From positions 62,001 through 126,000 of the forward strand of contig JAPDJU010000012.1 in assembly GCA_029258915.1 (NCBI GenBank): a stretch of DNA of 64,000 bases, written 5' to 3'. Of this stretch, positions 41,623-50,111 are shown in pieces; the first letter of the stretch is position 1, and the number at the start of each line of letters is the position of its first letter. The notes beneath the pieces were generated by a model, which saw nothing but the letters and a program-made list of their open reading frames with translations, did not search any database and was not told the origin of the DNA. The translations under genes were made by a program, and so were the position numbers. The stretch is from Thermoproteota archaeon (lineage in GTDB: Archaea; Thermoproteota; Thermoprotei_A; EX4484-217-1).

Positions 41623-42981
41623 ATGCTATTAGACTTAAAAATAGTTAATGCTAAAATAGCTACTATTAGCGGTATTTACGAAGGGGCCATAGGTGTTTCT
41701 AAGGGTAAGATAAAAGCTATAGTTAAGAACGGAGATGTGTTGAAAGCTGAAAAACAAATAGATGCTAAAGGAAAACTTATTTTGCCAGGAGCTATAGACG
41801 TCCATGCACACATATATGACCCTAAATTTGTTCATAGAGAAGATTTTGAACATGGAACATTAGCTGCTATTTTTGGAGGAGTAACTACGGTTATAATTAT
41901 GCCTTTAGACACTCACATAGACAATGTTAACATACTTAAGCACTATATTGAGGTTGGTGAAAGAGAATCTTACACGGATTTCTCAATTCAAGGAGGCTTC
42001 GTTAAATCAGATAACATTTCCAATGTTGAAGAATTAGCTAAAAATGGTGTTAAAGCATTTAAAATGTTCACATGTAAACCATATATGGCTTCAGATTACG
42101 TATTTATTAGAATGCTTGAGTTAACTAGGAAACTGGACATTTTAATTACAGTTCATGCTGAAGATGAAGCTATTTTAGAGCACAGTATTAGAAAGGCTTT
42201 AGAAACTGGACGGAAAGACCCAATAATACATCATATTTCAAGACCTCCTTTAGCTGAAAAAGCAGCTATAGAAAAACTTCTTACATACCTTGAATATATA
42301 AGTGGAAACATGCATTTATGCCATATTACGACAAGCTATGCTGTAAAAGCTATTGAAGAAGGGAAAAGGAAAGGATTAAACATATCTGCCGAAGTATGTA
42401 CACATCATCTATTATTTACATATAATGATGCTGAAAAATGGGGTCCCTATTTAAAAATGAACCCGCCGCTAAGATCAAGAGAACATGTAGAAGCCTTATG
42501 GAAGGGACTACAAAATGGAGTAATAGATACTGTAACCACAGATCATGCACCAGGAAGCAGGGATGAAAAGGAAGTAGGATGGGAAGATATATGGAGGGCA
42601 TGGGGTGGCGTTGCTGGAGTAGAAACTTTATTGCCAATAATGTTTACCTATGGTTTTAAGCGTAATATTTTAAGCTTAGAAGATATTATAAGGCTCTTAT
42701 CTTTTAATCCCGCTAAGATATTTGGCTTACAGTTTAAAGGAGATATTAAGCCAGGTTTAGATGCTGATCTTCTAATAGTAGATCCCGGTTTTGCTAAGAA
42801 AGTTAAAGCCGAAGATTTACACTATAAGAATCCGTGGACACCTTATGAAGGTTTAAATCTTTATGGTTGGCCTGAAGTAGTTATCCTCAGAGGTAATGTT
42901 ATCATTGAAAACAGTGAGCTTATAGAAGTTAAAGGTTTAGGCAGATTTATTAAAGCAGCTAATGCATTTTCGAGAATATGA
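41623..42981 (+). CDS. cyclic amidohydrolase, allantoinase/hydantoinase/dihydroorotase family
   Basis: Cyclic amide hydrolase with a binuclear metal centre: AIDVHAHIYDP (HxH), the carbamylated Lys in VKAFKMFTCKPY, VHAEDEAIL, ICHITT-like LCHITTSYAVKAI, AEVCTHHLLF and the catalytic Asp in TTDHAPGSRDEKE. NPWTPYEGLNLYGWP near residue 405 is a segment typical of allantoinases. The 452-residue length fits. It is 14 bases after adenine deaminase and should be co-transcribed. It may open a hydantoin, dihydropyrimidine or ureide ring formed from purine breakdown, giving an N-carbamoyl product for the YgeW-like enzymes. The bacterial counterpart in this setting is HyuA. Exact substrate unresolved. Confidence 0.82.
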   Translation: MLLDLKIVNAKIATISGIYEGAIGVSKGKIKAIVKNGDVLKAEKQIDAKGKLILPGAIDVHAHIYDPKFVHREDFEHGTLAAIFGGVTTVIIMPLDTHIDNVNILKHYIEVGERESYTDFSIQGGFVKSDNISNVEELAKNGVKAFKMFTCKPYMASDYVFIRMLELTRKLDILITVHAEDEAILEHSIRKALETGRKDPIIHHISRPPLAEKAAIEKLLTYLEYISGNMHLCHITTSYAVKAIEEGKRKGLNISAEVCTHHLLFTYNDAEKWGPYLKMNPPLRSREHVEALWKGLQNGVIDTVTTDHAPGSRDEKEVGWEDIWRAWGGVAGVETLLPIMFTYGFKRNILSLEDIIRLLSFNPAKIFGLQFKGDIKPGLDADLLIVDPGFAKKVKAEDLHYKNPWTPYEGLNLYGWPEVVILRGNVIIENSELIEVKGLGRFIKAANAFSRI

Positions 42982-43056
42982 GATTACTTGATGTGTTTAT
43001 TAAAAAATATTTTATAGTTTGTTTGCAATTACTAACTGTTTGAGGTGTATTGTTTA

Positions 43057-44220
43057 ATGTTCTCTATAAGGTTTAGTCTACCAACAAAAATTGTTTTCGA
43101 AATAGGTTCTATATCTAGAGTTGGTTATGAGGTTGAAGGTTTAGGCAAGAAAGCGCTCATCGTTATAACAAGAGGAGGGTCGATGATAAAATTTGGTTAC
43201 TTAGGTAATGTAAGGTTAAGCCTTGAAGCTAGAGGTATAAAATATGCTGTATACAATAATATCTCTTCTAATCCTAAAGCCGATGAAGTAGAAAAAGGAG
43301 TTGAATTTGCTGAAAAAGAGAAATGTGATTTTATCATAGGCTTAGGAGGCGGTAGCGCTATAGACGCTGCAAAAGCCATTGCTGCAACCCTTGCTTCAGG
43401 AAAACCTTTCATAAAATATCTTAGAAAGGAAAAAGAAATCTCAGCAGCATACCCTATAGTAGCAATACCTACAACACATGGTACAGGTAGTGAAGTAGAT
43501 AAATATGCCGTAGTAACCGATACCGAGAGAAAAGCAAAAATATCAATAATTAGCTGCTACATCTATCCTAAGGTAGCAATATTAGATCCTGAAACAACAG
43601 TTACCTTACCTCCGCAGTTAACAGCTGCAACAGCTTTTGACGCATTATCTCATGCTTTAGAAGCATATGTTAATAGAAGTACAAATAGTCTTGCAAGAAT
43701 GTTTGCTGCAGAAGCTATCAAAAATATAGCTGAAAATATAGAACATGCAGTAAAACATGGAGTAAACATAACAATTAGAACTAAACTATTATGGGCAAGT
43801 ATGTTAGCCGGGTTAGCAATAGACCTTGTAAGAACAGCTTTATGTCATGCAATGGAACATCCCCTAAGTGCCTTCTATGGTCATGTACACCACGGTTTAG
43901 GATTATCAATACTCTTACCTGCATGGATCAAGTACACTTTAGAATCAGCTAAGAAAGATTTTGCAGAAATAGCGGAAATTATAGGGTTAAAAACAGAAGA
44001 ATTAACTATAGAACAAGCAGCACAATCAGTGTATAACTACATTGTAGATTTACGTAGAACCATAGGTTTAGACTTTAAACTTAGAGATCTAGGCGTTAAA
44101 GTAAAAGATGTAGATGCTATGGTCGAAAACGCCTTCACATATATGAAACCCTTAATAGAAAACAATCCAAGAATACCTACAAGAGAGGAAATGAAGAATA
44201 TCTATATGGAAGCATATTAG
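43057..44220 (+). CDS. iron-containing (group III) alcohol dehydrogenase
   Basis: The 387-residue enzyme has the Fe-ADH dinucleotide motif GLGGGSAIDAAKAI, TTHGTGSEVDKYAVV, and the metal ligands in DALSHALEAYVNR and HAMEHPLSAFYGHVHHGLGLS. These enzymes reduce aldehydes or oxidise alcohols with NAD(P)H in the cytoplasm. Iron is the usual metal; His-rich HVHHGLG provides ligands. ATG 43057 is ten bases after GAGGTG; GTG 43045 would add four residues. It is about 75 bases after the cyclic amidase and has its own AT-rich promoter region. It may dispose of reducing power from fermentation; this is inference. Substrate unknown. Confidence 0.88.
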   Translation: MFSIRFSLPTKIVFEIGSISRVGYEVEGLGKKALIVITRGGSMIKFGYLGNVRLSLEARGIKYAVYNNISSNPKADEVEKGVEFAEKEKCDFIIGLGGGSAIDAAKAIAATLASGKPFIKYLRKEKEISAAYPIVAIPTTHGTGSEVDKYAVVTDTERKAKISIISCYIYPKVAILDPETTVTLPPQLTAATAFDALSHALEAYVNRSTNSLARMFAAEAIKNIAENIEHAVKHGVNITIRTKLLWASMLAGLAIDLVRTALCHAMEHPLSAFYGHVHHGLGLSILLPAWIKYTLESAKKDFAEIAEIIGLKTEELTIEQAAQSVYNYIVDLRRTIGLDFKLRDLGVKVKDVDAMVENAFTYMKPLIENNPRIPTREEMKNIYMEAY

Positions 44221-44256
44221 TAATGAAAATATCTTCATTTAAGCGAAGCGGTTTAA

Positions 44257-45006
44257 ATGTATGAACAAAAGTTACTTACAACGAAAGCTACTAAATGGAT
44301 TGCATTAGCTGGTAGTATTATATCTTCTATCGAAAATGCCTATGAAATTCTAAGCATCAATAATACATATGTTGACAGTGTTTTTTATCAGTATGATGAA
44401 TGGGTTCCCGGAAGCGAAATAGTAATTTCAGTAAGAGAATATGAGGGGAAAATAAAGGACTTTAAAGAACTACTTAACATTGATGAAAGCCTAGCAAAAC
44501 CAATACTGACTAGCAGAGCATCACCTAACGCCACATATCACTGGAAGACACTGTATAATAGAGTTTTAGAAATTTTCTTCAATAACATTGTGGATTATTT
44601 AAAATCAAAAACAATTATAACGAATTCTAAACGCACGGAATACATGTTAATAGTGTCTAAGAGAGGAGAAGGTGTAATCTTACAGGGAGATGTAAACAAG
44701 ATAAGAATACCTAGAGTAAAGGCATGGCTAATGGCTCACACTCATCCAAGCCCTTACAGTTTCTTTTCAGCTAAGGATATTGAGACTACTAGAGATCTTT
44801 TTGCAAATCAAGGGCTTTTAAGTGCTGTGGTTACTTCAATATCTACCTGTGTACTTTATAGATGCAGTGACATGGATGTCAGTGATTATGAAAATCTTAT
44901 AATTGTAGAACGTAAATTAGCTAAAGGCAAAATAGGTGATGCTCTAAAGGTAATGGGTAAATTAAAAAATGTCAAACTTATAGTTAAAGGGTTACCGGGT
45001 TTATAA
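44257..45006 (+). CDS. JAMM/MPN-domain protein, putative metallo-isopeptidase
   Basis: The 249-residue protein contains HTHPSPYSFFSAKD (His 161, His 163, Ser 171, Asp 174), an exact H-x-H-x7-S-x2-D JAMM motif. Glu 128 in RTEYMLIV stands where the catalytic Glu is expected. JAMM proteins remove ubiquitin-like modifiers (Rpn11, HvJAMM1) or process sulfur carriers. The N-terminal 120 residues show no known domain. Other parts of the fold are weakly conserved. The gene is short-spaced after Fe-ADH and convergent with the ABC ATPase, overlapping it by six bases. Its partners could be the MoaD/TtuB-type proteins in this window. Catalytic activity is inferred from the motif. Confidence 0.7.
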   Translation: MYEQKLLTTKATKWIALAGSIISSIENAYEILSINNTYVDSVFYQYDEWVPGSEIVISVREYEGKIKDFKELLNIDESLAKPILTSRASPNATYHWKTLYNRVLEIFFNNIVDYLKSKTIITNSKRTEYMLIVSKRGEGVILQGDVNKIRIPRVKAWLMAHTHPSPYSFFSAKDIETTRDLFANQGLLSAVVTSISTCVLYRCSDMDVSDYENLIIVERKLAKGKIGDALKVMGKLKNVKLIVKGLPGL

Positions 45007-45777
45007 TGTGCTTAATGGTATAACTATTAGTCCTGCTTTCGGATGCTTTAATATTTTAACCTTAACTCCATAAGTTTTAGCGATATTTTCTTCTGTTAGA
45101 ACATCTTGAGGTTTACCTATTGCTATGATTTTGCCTTCATGTAATAGTACGAGTTTATCGGAGAAAATGGATGCTAACCTTAAATCATGCATGGTCATTA
45201 CAGTCAATATGTTCTTAGTTTTACTTATCCTCCTTAAGATGCTGAGCACCTCTAATTGATATTTTAAGTCTAAATGTACTGTAGGTTCATCTACAAGCAG
45301 TATTTTTGCTTGATGTGCAATAAGCTTAGCCATAATTATTCTTTGCAATTCGCCATCGCTTAATTCCTCCATTTTTCTTTCAACAAGGTGTTTTGCATTA
45401 ACCATTGTTAATGCTTCTTCAACTACAGCCAGATCTTCTTCAGTTTCCCATAGTCCTTTAGAATATGGGTATCTGCTTGTAAGTAAGAAATCTAAAACTG
45501 TTAAGTTAAAGCCTTTTGGAACTTCAAATAGTGAGTGAGCAAGTATTTTAGCTAATTCCTTATTGCTAATACTCCATAATTCACGGCCATTTAAGTATAT
45601 AACTCCTTTATGCGGTTTTAAAAGCTTAGCTATGCATTTTAGAAGTGTTGTTTTACCCGCACCATTAGGGCCAATAATACCTACCATTTCTCCTTCTCTA
45701 AATTCTACTGAGACATTTTTTAATGCTTGTATTGAATCATAGTTAAAACTTAAACTTGAAATCTTTATTTTAACCAT
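45001..45777 (-). CDS. iron/cobalamin-type ABC importer ATPase (FecE/BtuD family)
   Basis: Motifs are Walker A GPNGAGKTTLLKCIAK, Q-loop HSLFEVPKGF, signature LSDGELQRIIMAKLI (Asp replacing the first Gly of LSGGE), Walker B ILLVDEPTVHLD and switch His in TMHDLRLAS. The 258-residue length fits. The LSDGE variant also occurs in other FecE/BtuD proteins. It ends the leftward operon binding protein, permease, ATPase, four bases after the permease gene. The last codons overlap the 3' end of the JAMM gene. It drives uptake of an iron chelate, haem or corrinoid. Confidence 0.86.
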   Translation of the reverse strand: MVKIKISSLSFNYDSIQALKNVSVEFREGEMVGIIGPNGAGKTTLLKCIAKLLKPHKGVIYLNGRELWSISNKELAKILAHSLFEVPKGFNLTVLDFLLTSRYPYSKGLWETEEDLAVVEEALTMVNAKHLVERKMEELSDGELQRIIMAKLIAHQAKILLVDEPTVHLDLKYQLEVLSILRRISKTKNILTVMTMHDLRLASIFSDKLVLLHEGKIIAIGKPQDVLTEENIAKTYGVKVKILKHPKAGLIVIPLSTL

Positions 45778-45781
45778 GCTC

Positions 45782-46846
45782 CTAACCTCTCATTTTCTTT
45801 AACAGGAGATATATGAAGAATGGTGCACCAATAATGCTCATTAAAGCCCCTACAGGTAATTCACCTAATCCTAGTTGTATGGAGAAATACCTGACAATAA
45901 TATCAGAGAAGCATAGAAGAGACCCTCCTATGAGAGCTGATGATGGTATAAGAACTCTATGGTCGTTACCTACAATTAGCCTTGAAATATGGGGGACAAC
46001 TAAACCTATAAACCCTATGAGACCTGAAACAGAAACTGCTACACCTGTAAGAAACGAAGTAGTTAGTATTGCTATATATCTTAGTACTTTAGGATTATAG
46101 CCTAGTTGGGAAGCATGTTCATCACCGAAAATTAGGGTGTTTAGTTTCTTAGAAATAACTAACGCAATGATAAAACCTACGGTAAATGATGTTGAAACTA
46201 TGAAAACATGAGTTAAGACAATGTTCGAAAAACTTCCAAGTAGTAATATGAGAAATGGTATGTTAAGTTTGAATTGGACAATGAAAGCGAGTAGTTGTGA
46301 AACTCCAGCAAACATAGCGGAAACAGCTATTCCAGCAAGAATTAGGCTTAAAGGTGTACCTCCAAGAAACTCAGAAATAGTCATAGTTACGAGTAATGCT
46401 GTTAGAGCTCCAGCAAACGATATTAACATTATGGCTGCAGAAGACATGTGAATTTTAGGGGAAATTATCAAGGAAATACAGAGAAACATTAAAGCACCCG
46501 AAGATAAGCCTAAAAGGAAAGGTTCTGCTAAAGGATTTCTAGTTGTTGTCTGTATGAGTACACCTGAAACTGCTAAGGAAGAACCAACCAAAATAGCAAC
46601 CATAGTTCTTGAAAAACGTATACCTAAAACAACTTTCCCTAAAGAGCCCAAATCATAATTTGTAATACCTAGTTTAGATAGAAGAGCTAGTAAAACATCA
46701 ATAAAACTTATATGTACAGACCCTACGGATAATGATAAGATAAAGACTGAAAAAGTAACTACTGTAAGTAAAGCTATTTTAATTACTATACGTTTTAATT
46801 TCAACCTATATTTAACATGAAGTCTATCAACACTATTATTTGTCAT
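45782..46846 (-). CDS. iron/cobalamin-type ABC permease (FecCD/BtuC family)
   Basis: The 354-residue permease has about ten hydrophobic helices and the FecCD features: RFSRTMVAILVGSSLAVSGVLIQ near residue 80, TRNPLAEPFLLGLSSGA (the contact region), GFIGLVVPHISRLIVGNDHR and GELPVGALMSIIGAPFF at the end. It starts eight bases after the binding-protein gene ends and acts as a homodimer. Substrate is set by the binding protein. The operon is controlled by a DtxR-box-like repeat, which favours an iron-related ligand. Confidence 0.88.
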   Translation of the reverse strand: MTNNSVDRLHVKYRLKLKRIVIKIALLTVVTFSVFILSLSVGSVHISFIDVLLALLSKLGITNYDLGSLGKVVLGIRFSRTMVAILVGSSLAVSGVLIQTTTRNPLAEPFLLGLSSGALMFLCISLIISPKIHMSSAAIMLISFAGALTALLVTMTISEFLGGTPLSLILAGIAVSAMFAGVSQLLAFIVQFKLNIPFLILLLGSFSNIVLTHVFIVSTSFTVGFIIALVISKKLNTLIFGDEHASQLGYNPKVLRYIAILTTSFLTGVAVSVSGLIGFIGLVVPHISRLIVGNDHRVLIPSSALIGGSLLCFSDIIVRYFSIQLGLGELPVGALMSIIGAPFFIYLLLKKMRG

Positions 46847-46854
46847 TAAAGGTC

Positions 46855-47919
46855 TTAGCCTCCCATAGAGACAACATCGGGTCTTTTTTGTTCACCAAAT
46901 ATGTCTGAGTGAAGAATTTTAGCAAGTAGGAGAACAGCCTTAGCTACTCTAGGTCCGGGTCTACTTACGATATCATCTGCTTCACCAATTAATACGTAAA
47001 CTTTGCCATTTTTAACAGCCGATGTTTCTGAAAGTTCAGAATTAACTATTTCATTAATTACTGCTTTAGCGTCCTCAGTAGTACCCATGACTAGAGCAAT
47101 AATCACTTCAGGGTCAGCACTAATTACCTCCTCTAAGCTAAGCTGTATCCATCCATAATATTTTTCAGCAATATTTATACCGCCAGCTTTACGTATGATG
47201 TCATTAAGGAACTTACCAGAACCTACAGTCCATAATCCTAGTGATGGCGGACCTAACAGTACAAGAGTTTTCACCTTACCTGCTTCTTTCAGTTTTTCCT
47301 CTATGGCAATTAGCTGCACACTTATATTTTGGACAAGCTTTGCACCATTATCTTCAACATTAAACACCTTAGTTACCAACATAATATCTAGTAGAATATC
47401 TTCTACAGTTGCTGCTGCTCCCCCCCTAATGAAAATCACGTTTAAACCTAGCTCCTCAAATTTGTCCTTGAACTTCATATGGGCATCGGAATCAGCTATG
47501 ATAATGTCTGGAGCGAGTGCAACTATTTTTTCTAAATCAGGCGACCAGAACCCACCTATATCCTCTATAACACCTTTGTCTTTAAGCTCAATAACTTCTG
47601 GCGGGTAGTCGGAAAATGAGTCAACAGCGACAACCTTACTTCCCAAGTTGAGTGAGAAAAGTATTTCAGTTATAGACGGTGATAGCGAGATCACTCTTAG
47701 AGGTTCACTGCTTACTACTACTTGCCTACCTAGAGCATCAACAATCGTTAGAGGATAGATTTTTGGTGGAATTGTTTGAGTTAGAGTCTCGGTGACTGTG
47801 GTTGTGTAGGTTATAGTAACTGTAGCTGGAGTTAAAGCATGCCAGTATAAGGTTAAGCTTCCTCCTAAGAGCAACACTATGAATATTGCAATAATCACGG
47901 ATATGTTTTTAAGTCGCAT
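46855..47919 (-). CDS. iron/cobalamin-type ABC binding protein (FepB/BtuF class III)
   Basis: A hydrophobic anchor (ISVIIAIFIVLLLGGSLTLYW) and a short Thr-rich linker (TITYTTTVTETLTQT) lead to a class III binding protein. It has VVSSEPLRVISLSPSITEILFSLNLGSKVVAVD, IGGFWSPDLEKIVALAPDIIIA and GLWTVGSGKFLNDIIRKAGGINIAE. This arrangement is common to corrinoid, siderophore and haem binding proteins and does not tell them apart. The ATG (47919) overlaps the operator-like repeat 47918-47942 and the transcript is probably leaderless. Neighbouring MtrH and MetE genes would suit a corrinoid, whereas the operator suits iron. Confidence 0.86.
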   Translation of the reverse strand: MRLKNISVIIAIFIVLLLGGSLTLYWHALTPATVTITYTTTVTETLTQTIPPKIYPLTIVDALGRQVVVSSEPLRVISLSPSITEILFSLNLGSKVVAVDSFSDYPPEVIELKDKGVIEDIGGFWSPDLEKIVALAPDIIIADSDAHMKFKDKFEELGLNVIFIRGGAAATVEDILLDIMLVTKVFNVEDNGAKLVQNISVQLIAIEEKLKEAGKVKTLVLLGPPSLGLWTVGSGKFLNDIIRKAGGINIAEKYYGWIQLSLEEVISADPEVIIALVMGTTEDAKAVINEIVNSELSETSAVKNGKVYVLIGEADDIVSRPGPRVAKAVLLLAKILHSDIFGEQKRPDVVSMGG

Positions 47920-47942
47920 ATTTGGATACCCTATCCAAATAT
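47918..47942 (-). promoter_or_regulatory. DtxR/IdeR-box-like operator over the importer start
   Basis: On the plus strand ATATTTGGATA (47918-47928) and TATCCAAATAT (47932-47942) are perfect complements around CCC. The inner 19 bases, TTTGGATACCCTATCCAAA, match the DtxR consensus TTAGGTTAGCCTAACCTAA at 14 positions with the same symmetry. It lies between a TATA box (about 47943-47951) and the probable start, so binding would block transcription. No DtxR gene is in the window. Confidence 0.6.
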
Positions 47943-47951
47943 ATTATATTC
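47943..47951 (-). promoter_or_regulatory. TATA box of the iron/cobalamin-type importer operon
   Basis: On the minus strand GAATATAATA (47951 to 47942) lies about 27 bases before ATG 47919, so the message probably begins at the start codon with no leader. The operator repeat directly follows. Confidence 0.5.
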
Positions 47952-48025
47952 TGCCTTTAAAAATGTATTTGATTAAAATAGTCAATAATTGCTATATTGT
48001 GTAGTGAAGTAGGAACAACAAGTTT

Positions 48026-48943
48026 CTATCTATTTTTATAACAAGGAGAAGTTGTTTGGTATGTAGAATCATGGTATATTATTCTACCATTAAAGCCCTT
48101 TATTACTTCTTTTAGGTTTCTATCTAGATTTACACCCTTATCAAGCATAATTAAAGGTTTTAAACCTATATCGTTAACTATAACTAAGAACTTAAAAACA
48201 TCTAACCTAATGCCTCTATCGCCGTCTATTGATTTTATTTTCTTTACAGCATACTTTGTACCATTAATAGTCACGGTTACTATTTTATGTTCAATACCTG
48301 AAATACCAATAATCCTTTCCTCTTTTAAATTCAGAGTCTTAAGTTTATCCTCAGTCCCTTTTGTTAAAAGAACTGCCAATTTAACGTATGTTTTTAAATA
48401 CATAAGCCCTCTTCTGGAAATTTTAAAAATGCCTTTAACTCTCCTATCGTAATGAATGGTTTCAACCACAATTAGCTTTTTCTTAACGAGTTCTTCTAAG
48501 TATCTGGAAAGTCTAGGAGTATTGGTTCCTAAAATATTTAGCAAACGTGTTCGAGTTACGCCTTTTACCGAGGATTTAAGAATCTTAGCATAAATATCGT
48601 ACTTACATACTTGGTTATTGCTAATGCCGGGCGGTATAGAAATATTATTATCAAGTTTAACATTGTCTTCTTTTAAAGCCTTTTCTTTCAGTAAATAATC
48701 TAAATCCTTAAATGCCTCTAAGACTTCATAACCATATCGTGTTGTATGAAACATTTTTTTATTAGATGAAGTTTGTTTTAACATTCCCTTATTTAACATG
48801 GAGTTAATATATCTATATGCCTGCGTGTAGTTTAAGTTTGACTCACGCATAATTTTTGTTATTGAAGCACCTTTAGCGCATGTATTTAATATGCATGTTA
48901 CTATTTCTAAACGGCTTCTCCTTCTTCCATTATATGATACCAT
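48026..48943 (-). CDS. tandem winged-helix DNA-binding protein
   Basis: Two winged-helix units are visible. The first is around RRSRLEIVTCILNTCAKGASITKIMRESNLNYTQAYRYINSMLNKGML, the archaeal HTH_45 type. The second is around IYAKILKSSVKGVTRTRLLNILGTNTPRLSRYLEELVKKKLI. The C-terminal third (about 110 residues) has no clear fold. I used ATG 48943, which puts the first helix near the N-terminus, as in relatives; the frame extends to 49018. It is divergent from the MetE gene and could control that operon, the metal importer or both. No ligand-binding domain was recognised. Function is inferred from the DNA-binding units. Confidence 0.65.
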   Translation of the reverse strand: MVSYNGRRRSRLEIVTCILNTCAKGASITKIMRESNLNYTQAYRYINSMLNKGMLKQTSSNKKMFHTTRYGYEVLEAFKDLDYLLKEKALKEDNVKLDNNISIPPGISNNQVCKYDIYAKILKSSVKGVTRTRLLNILGTNTPRLSRYLEELVKKKLIVVETIHYDRRVKGIFKISRRGLMYLKTYVKLAVLLTKGTEDKLKTLNLKEERIIGISGIEHKIVTVTINGTKYAVKKIKSIDGDRGIRLDVFKFLVIVNDIGLKPLIMLDKGVNLDRNLKEVIKGFNGRIIYHDSTYQTTSPCYKNR

Positions 48944-49084
48944 GATAGAATTGCATCTCACTAAGACCCTATTTACTGGAACATTATTAAATATTCCTAA
49001 GCTATAACAGTAAACCATAACACGAATTCAATAAAATTTTTACAGACTTTAATATTTAAATTCTAGTTAGCAGTTTTCTCTAAC

Positions 49085-50086
49085 ATGATGATACCTATGT
49101 TTGAGAGAATAGTGTCAAGCCATGTTGGAAGTTTTCCTTTAAAACATAGCCGTGAAAACATTGTTAGATCGTTTAGAGATATGATCGACGTAGGTATAGA
49201 TATTCCTCCATTCCCCCAAATGAGAAGCTTTATAGAAATGTATCTTAAGCCATTAGAGAACGCAGGGCTAATTAAAGCTATTGATCAAAGATATCTTACA
49301 AGTGAGAAAGCGTTGTTAAATGCTAAGATGGCTGAAATCGAAATTGAGGAGGCTACAATAATTTCTAAAGAAGCTGAAAAATTCGATATTCAAATACTTA
49401 GAGCTCCAATAACAGGTCCCTTTACATTGGCTTTGAGTATATATTTAACTAAAGGCGAGAGCCTTTCGGCGACAGCATTAGCTCGGAAAAATATTGTGCT
49501 TACCTTTTTCAAGGAATATGTTAAGTCTATTGTTAAGAAAATGGTTAGTTTAAATTATAAGTTTATTGTGATAGATGACCCCATGTTGGCTAATGTTATA
49601 GGTAAGAGAATTATACTTTATGGATATAGCGAAGAAGAAATAATAGACCTTTACAATGAAATATTTAAAGAAGCTGCAGACAGAATTACAGGAATACATG
49701 TCTGCGGTAGGCTTTCACCGAAATTAGTGAACATTTTAGCACAAATAAGTAGGTTAAATGTGCTAAACCATGAGTTTAAAGATAGCCCTGAAAACATGGC
49801 AGTTTTTTCTAAAGGACTGTTAGAAAAATATGATAAAATACTTAGCCCTGGTATAGTTAGTTCAAGGAATTTAGAAATTGAAAGTTTTGAGGAAACATAT
49901 GGTCTTTTAAGGAATTTAATTAGCAAATTCGGTGATAGGGTAAATATTGTAACAGCTGATTGCGGATTTAAAGCATTAAAAATGCCAAACATCTCATATG
50001 AGAAAGCATATAATGTAGCTATAAGAAAACTTAAGCTCATAGTTGAAGCTGTAAGTAAAGCAAATAAGGAATTAACACCAGTTTAA
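49085..50086 (+). CDS. core methionine synthase (MetE C-terminal domain type)
   Basis: The 333-residue protein is the catalytic half of MetE only, a (beta/alpha)8 barrel starting IVSSHVGSFP, with zinc ligands in GIHVCGRLS (His-x-Cys) and TADCGFKAL (Cys). Core MetE proteins of archaea make methionine from homocysteine. They lack the N-terminal domain for polyglutamyl folate and are thought to take methyl groups from a corrinoid protein or from methyl-tetrahydropterin enzymes. A TATA-like TTTAATATTTAAA lies about 25-35 bases before ATG 49085, so it is probably leaderless. An MtrH-family methyltransferase follows 26 bases later, which strongly suggests the two act together. Confidence 0.85.
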   Translation: MMIPMFERIVSSHVGSFPLKHSRENIVRSFRDMIDVGIDIPPFPQMRSFIEMYLKPLENAGLIKAIDQRYLTSEKALLNAKMAEIEIEEATIISKEAEKFDIQILRAPITGPFTLALSIYLTKGESLSATALARKNIVLTFFKEYVKSIVKKMVSLNYKFIVIDDPMLANVIGKRIILYGYSEEEIIDLYNEIFKEAADRITGIHVCGRLSPKLVNILAQISRLNVLNHEFKDSPENMAVFSKGLLEKYDKILSPGIVSSRNLEIESFEETYGLLRNLISKFGDRVNIVTADCGFKALKMPNISYEKAYNVAIRKLKLIVEAVSKANKELTPV

Positions 50087-50111
50087 CAAACAATGTAGTT
50101 AGGTTATTAAC

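Noticed and set aside
44257-45006. RadC-type DNA repair protein
   Set aside because: The JAMM motif is shared with RadC, but the RadC N-terminal helix-hairpin-helix and surrounding conserved blocks are not present.
45001-47919. Confident cobalamin importer annotation
   Set aside because: FecCD/BtuC families cannot be split by eye, and the DtxR-box-like operator argues for iron. I kept a joint name.
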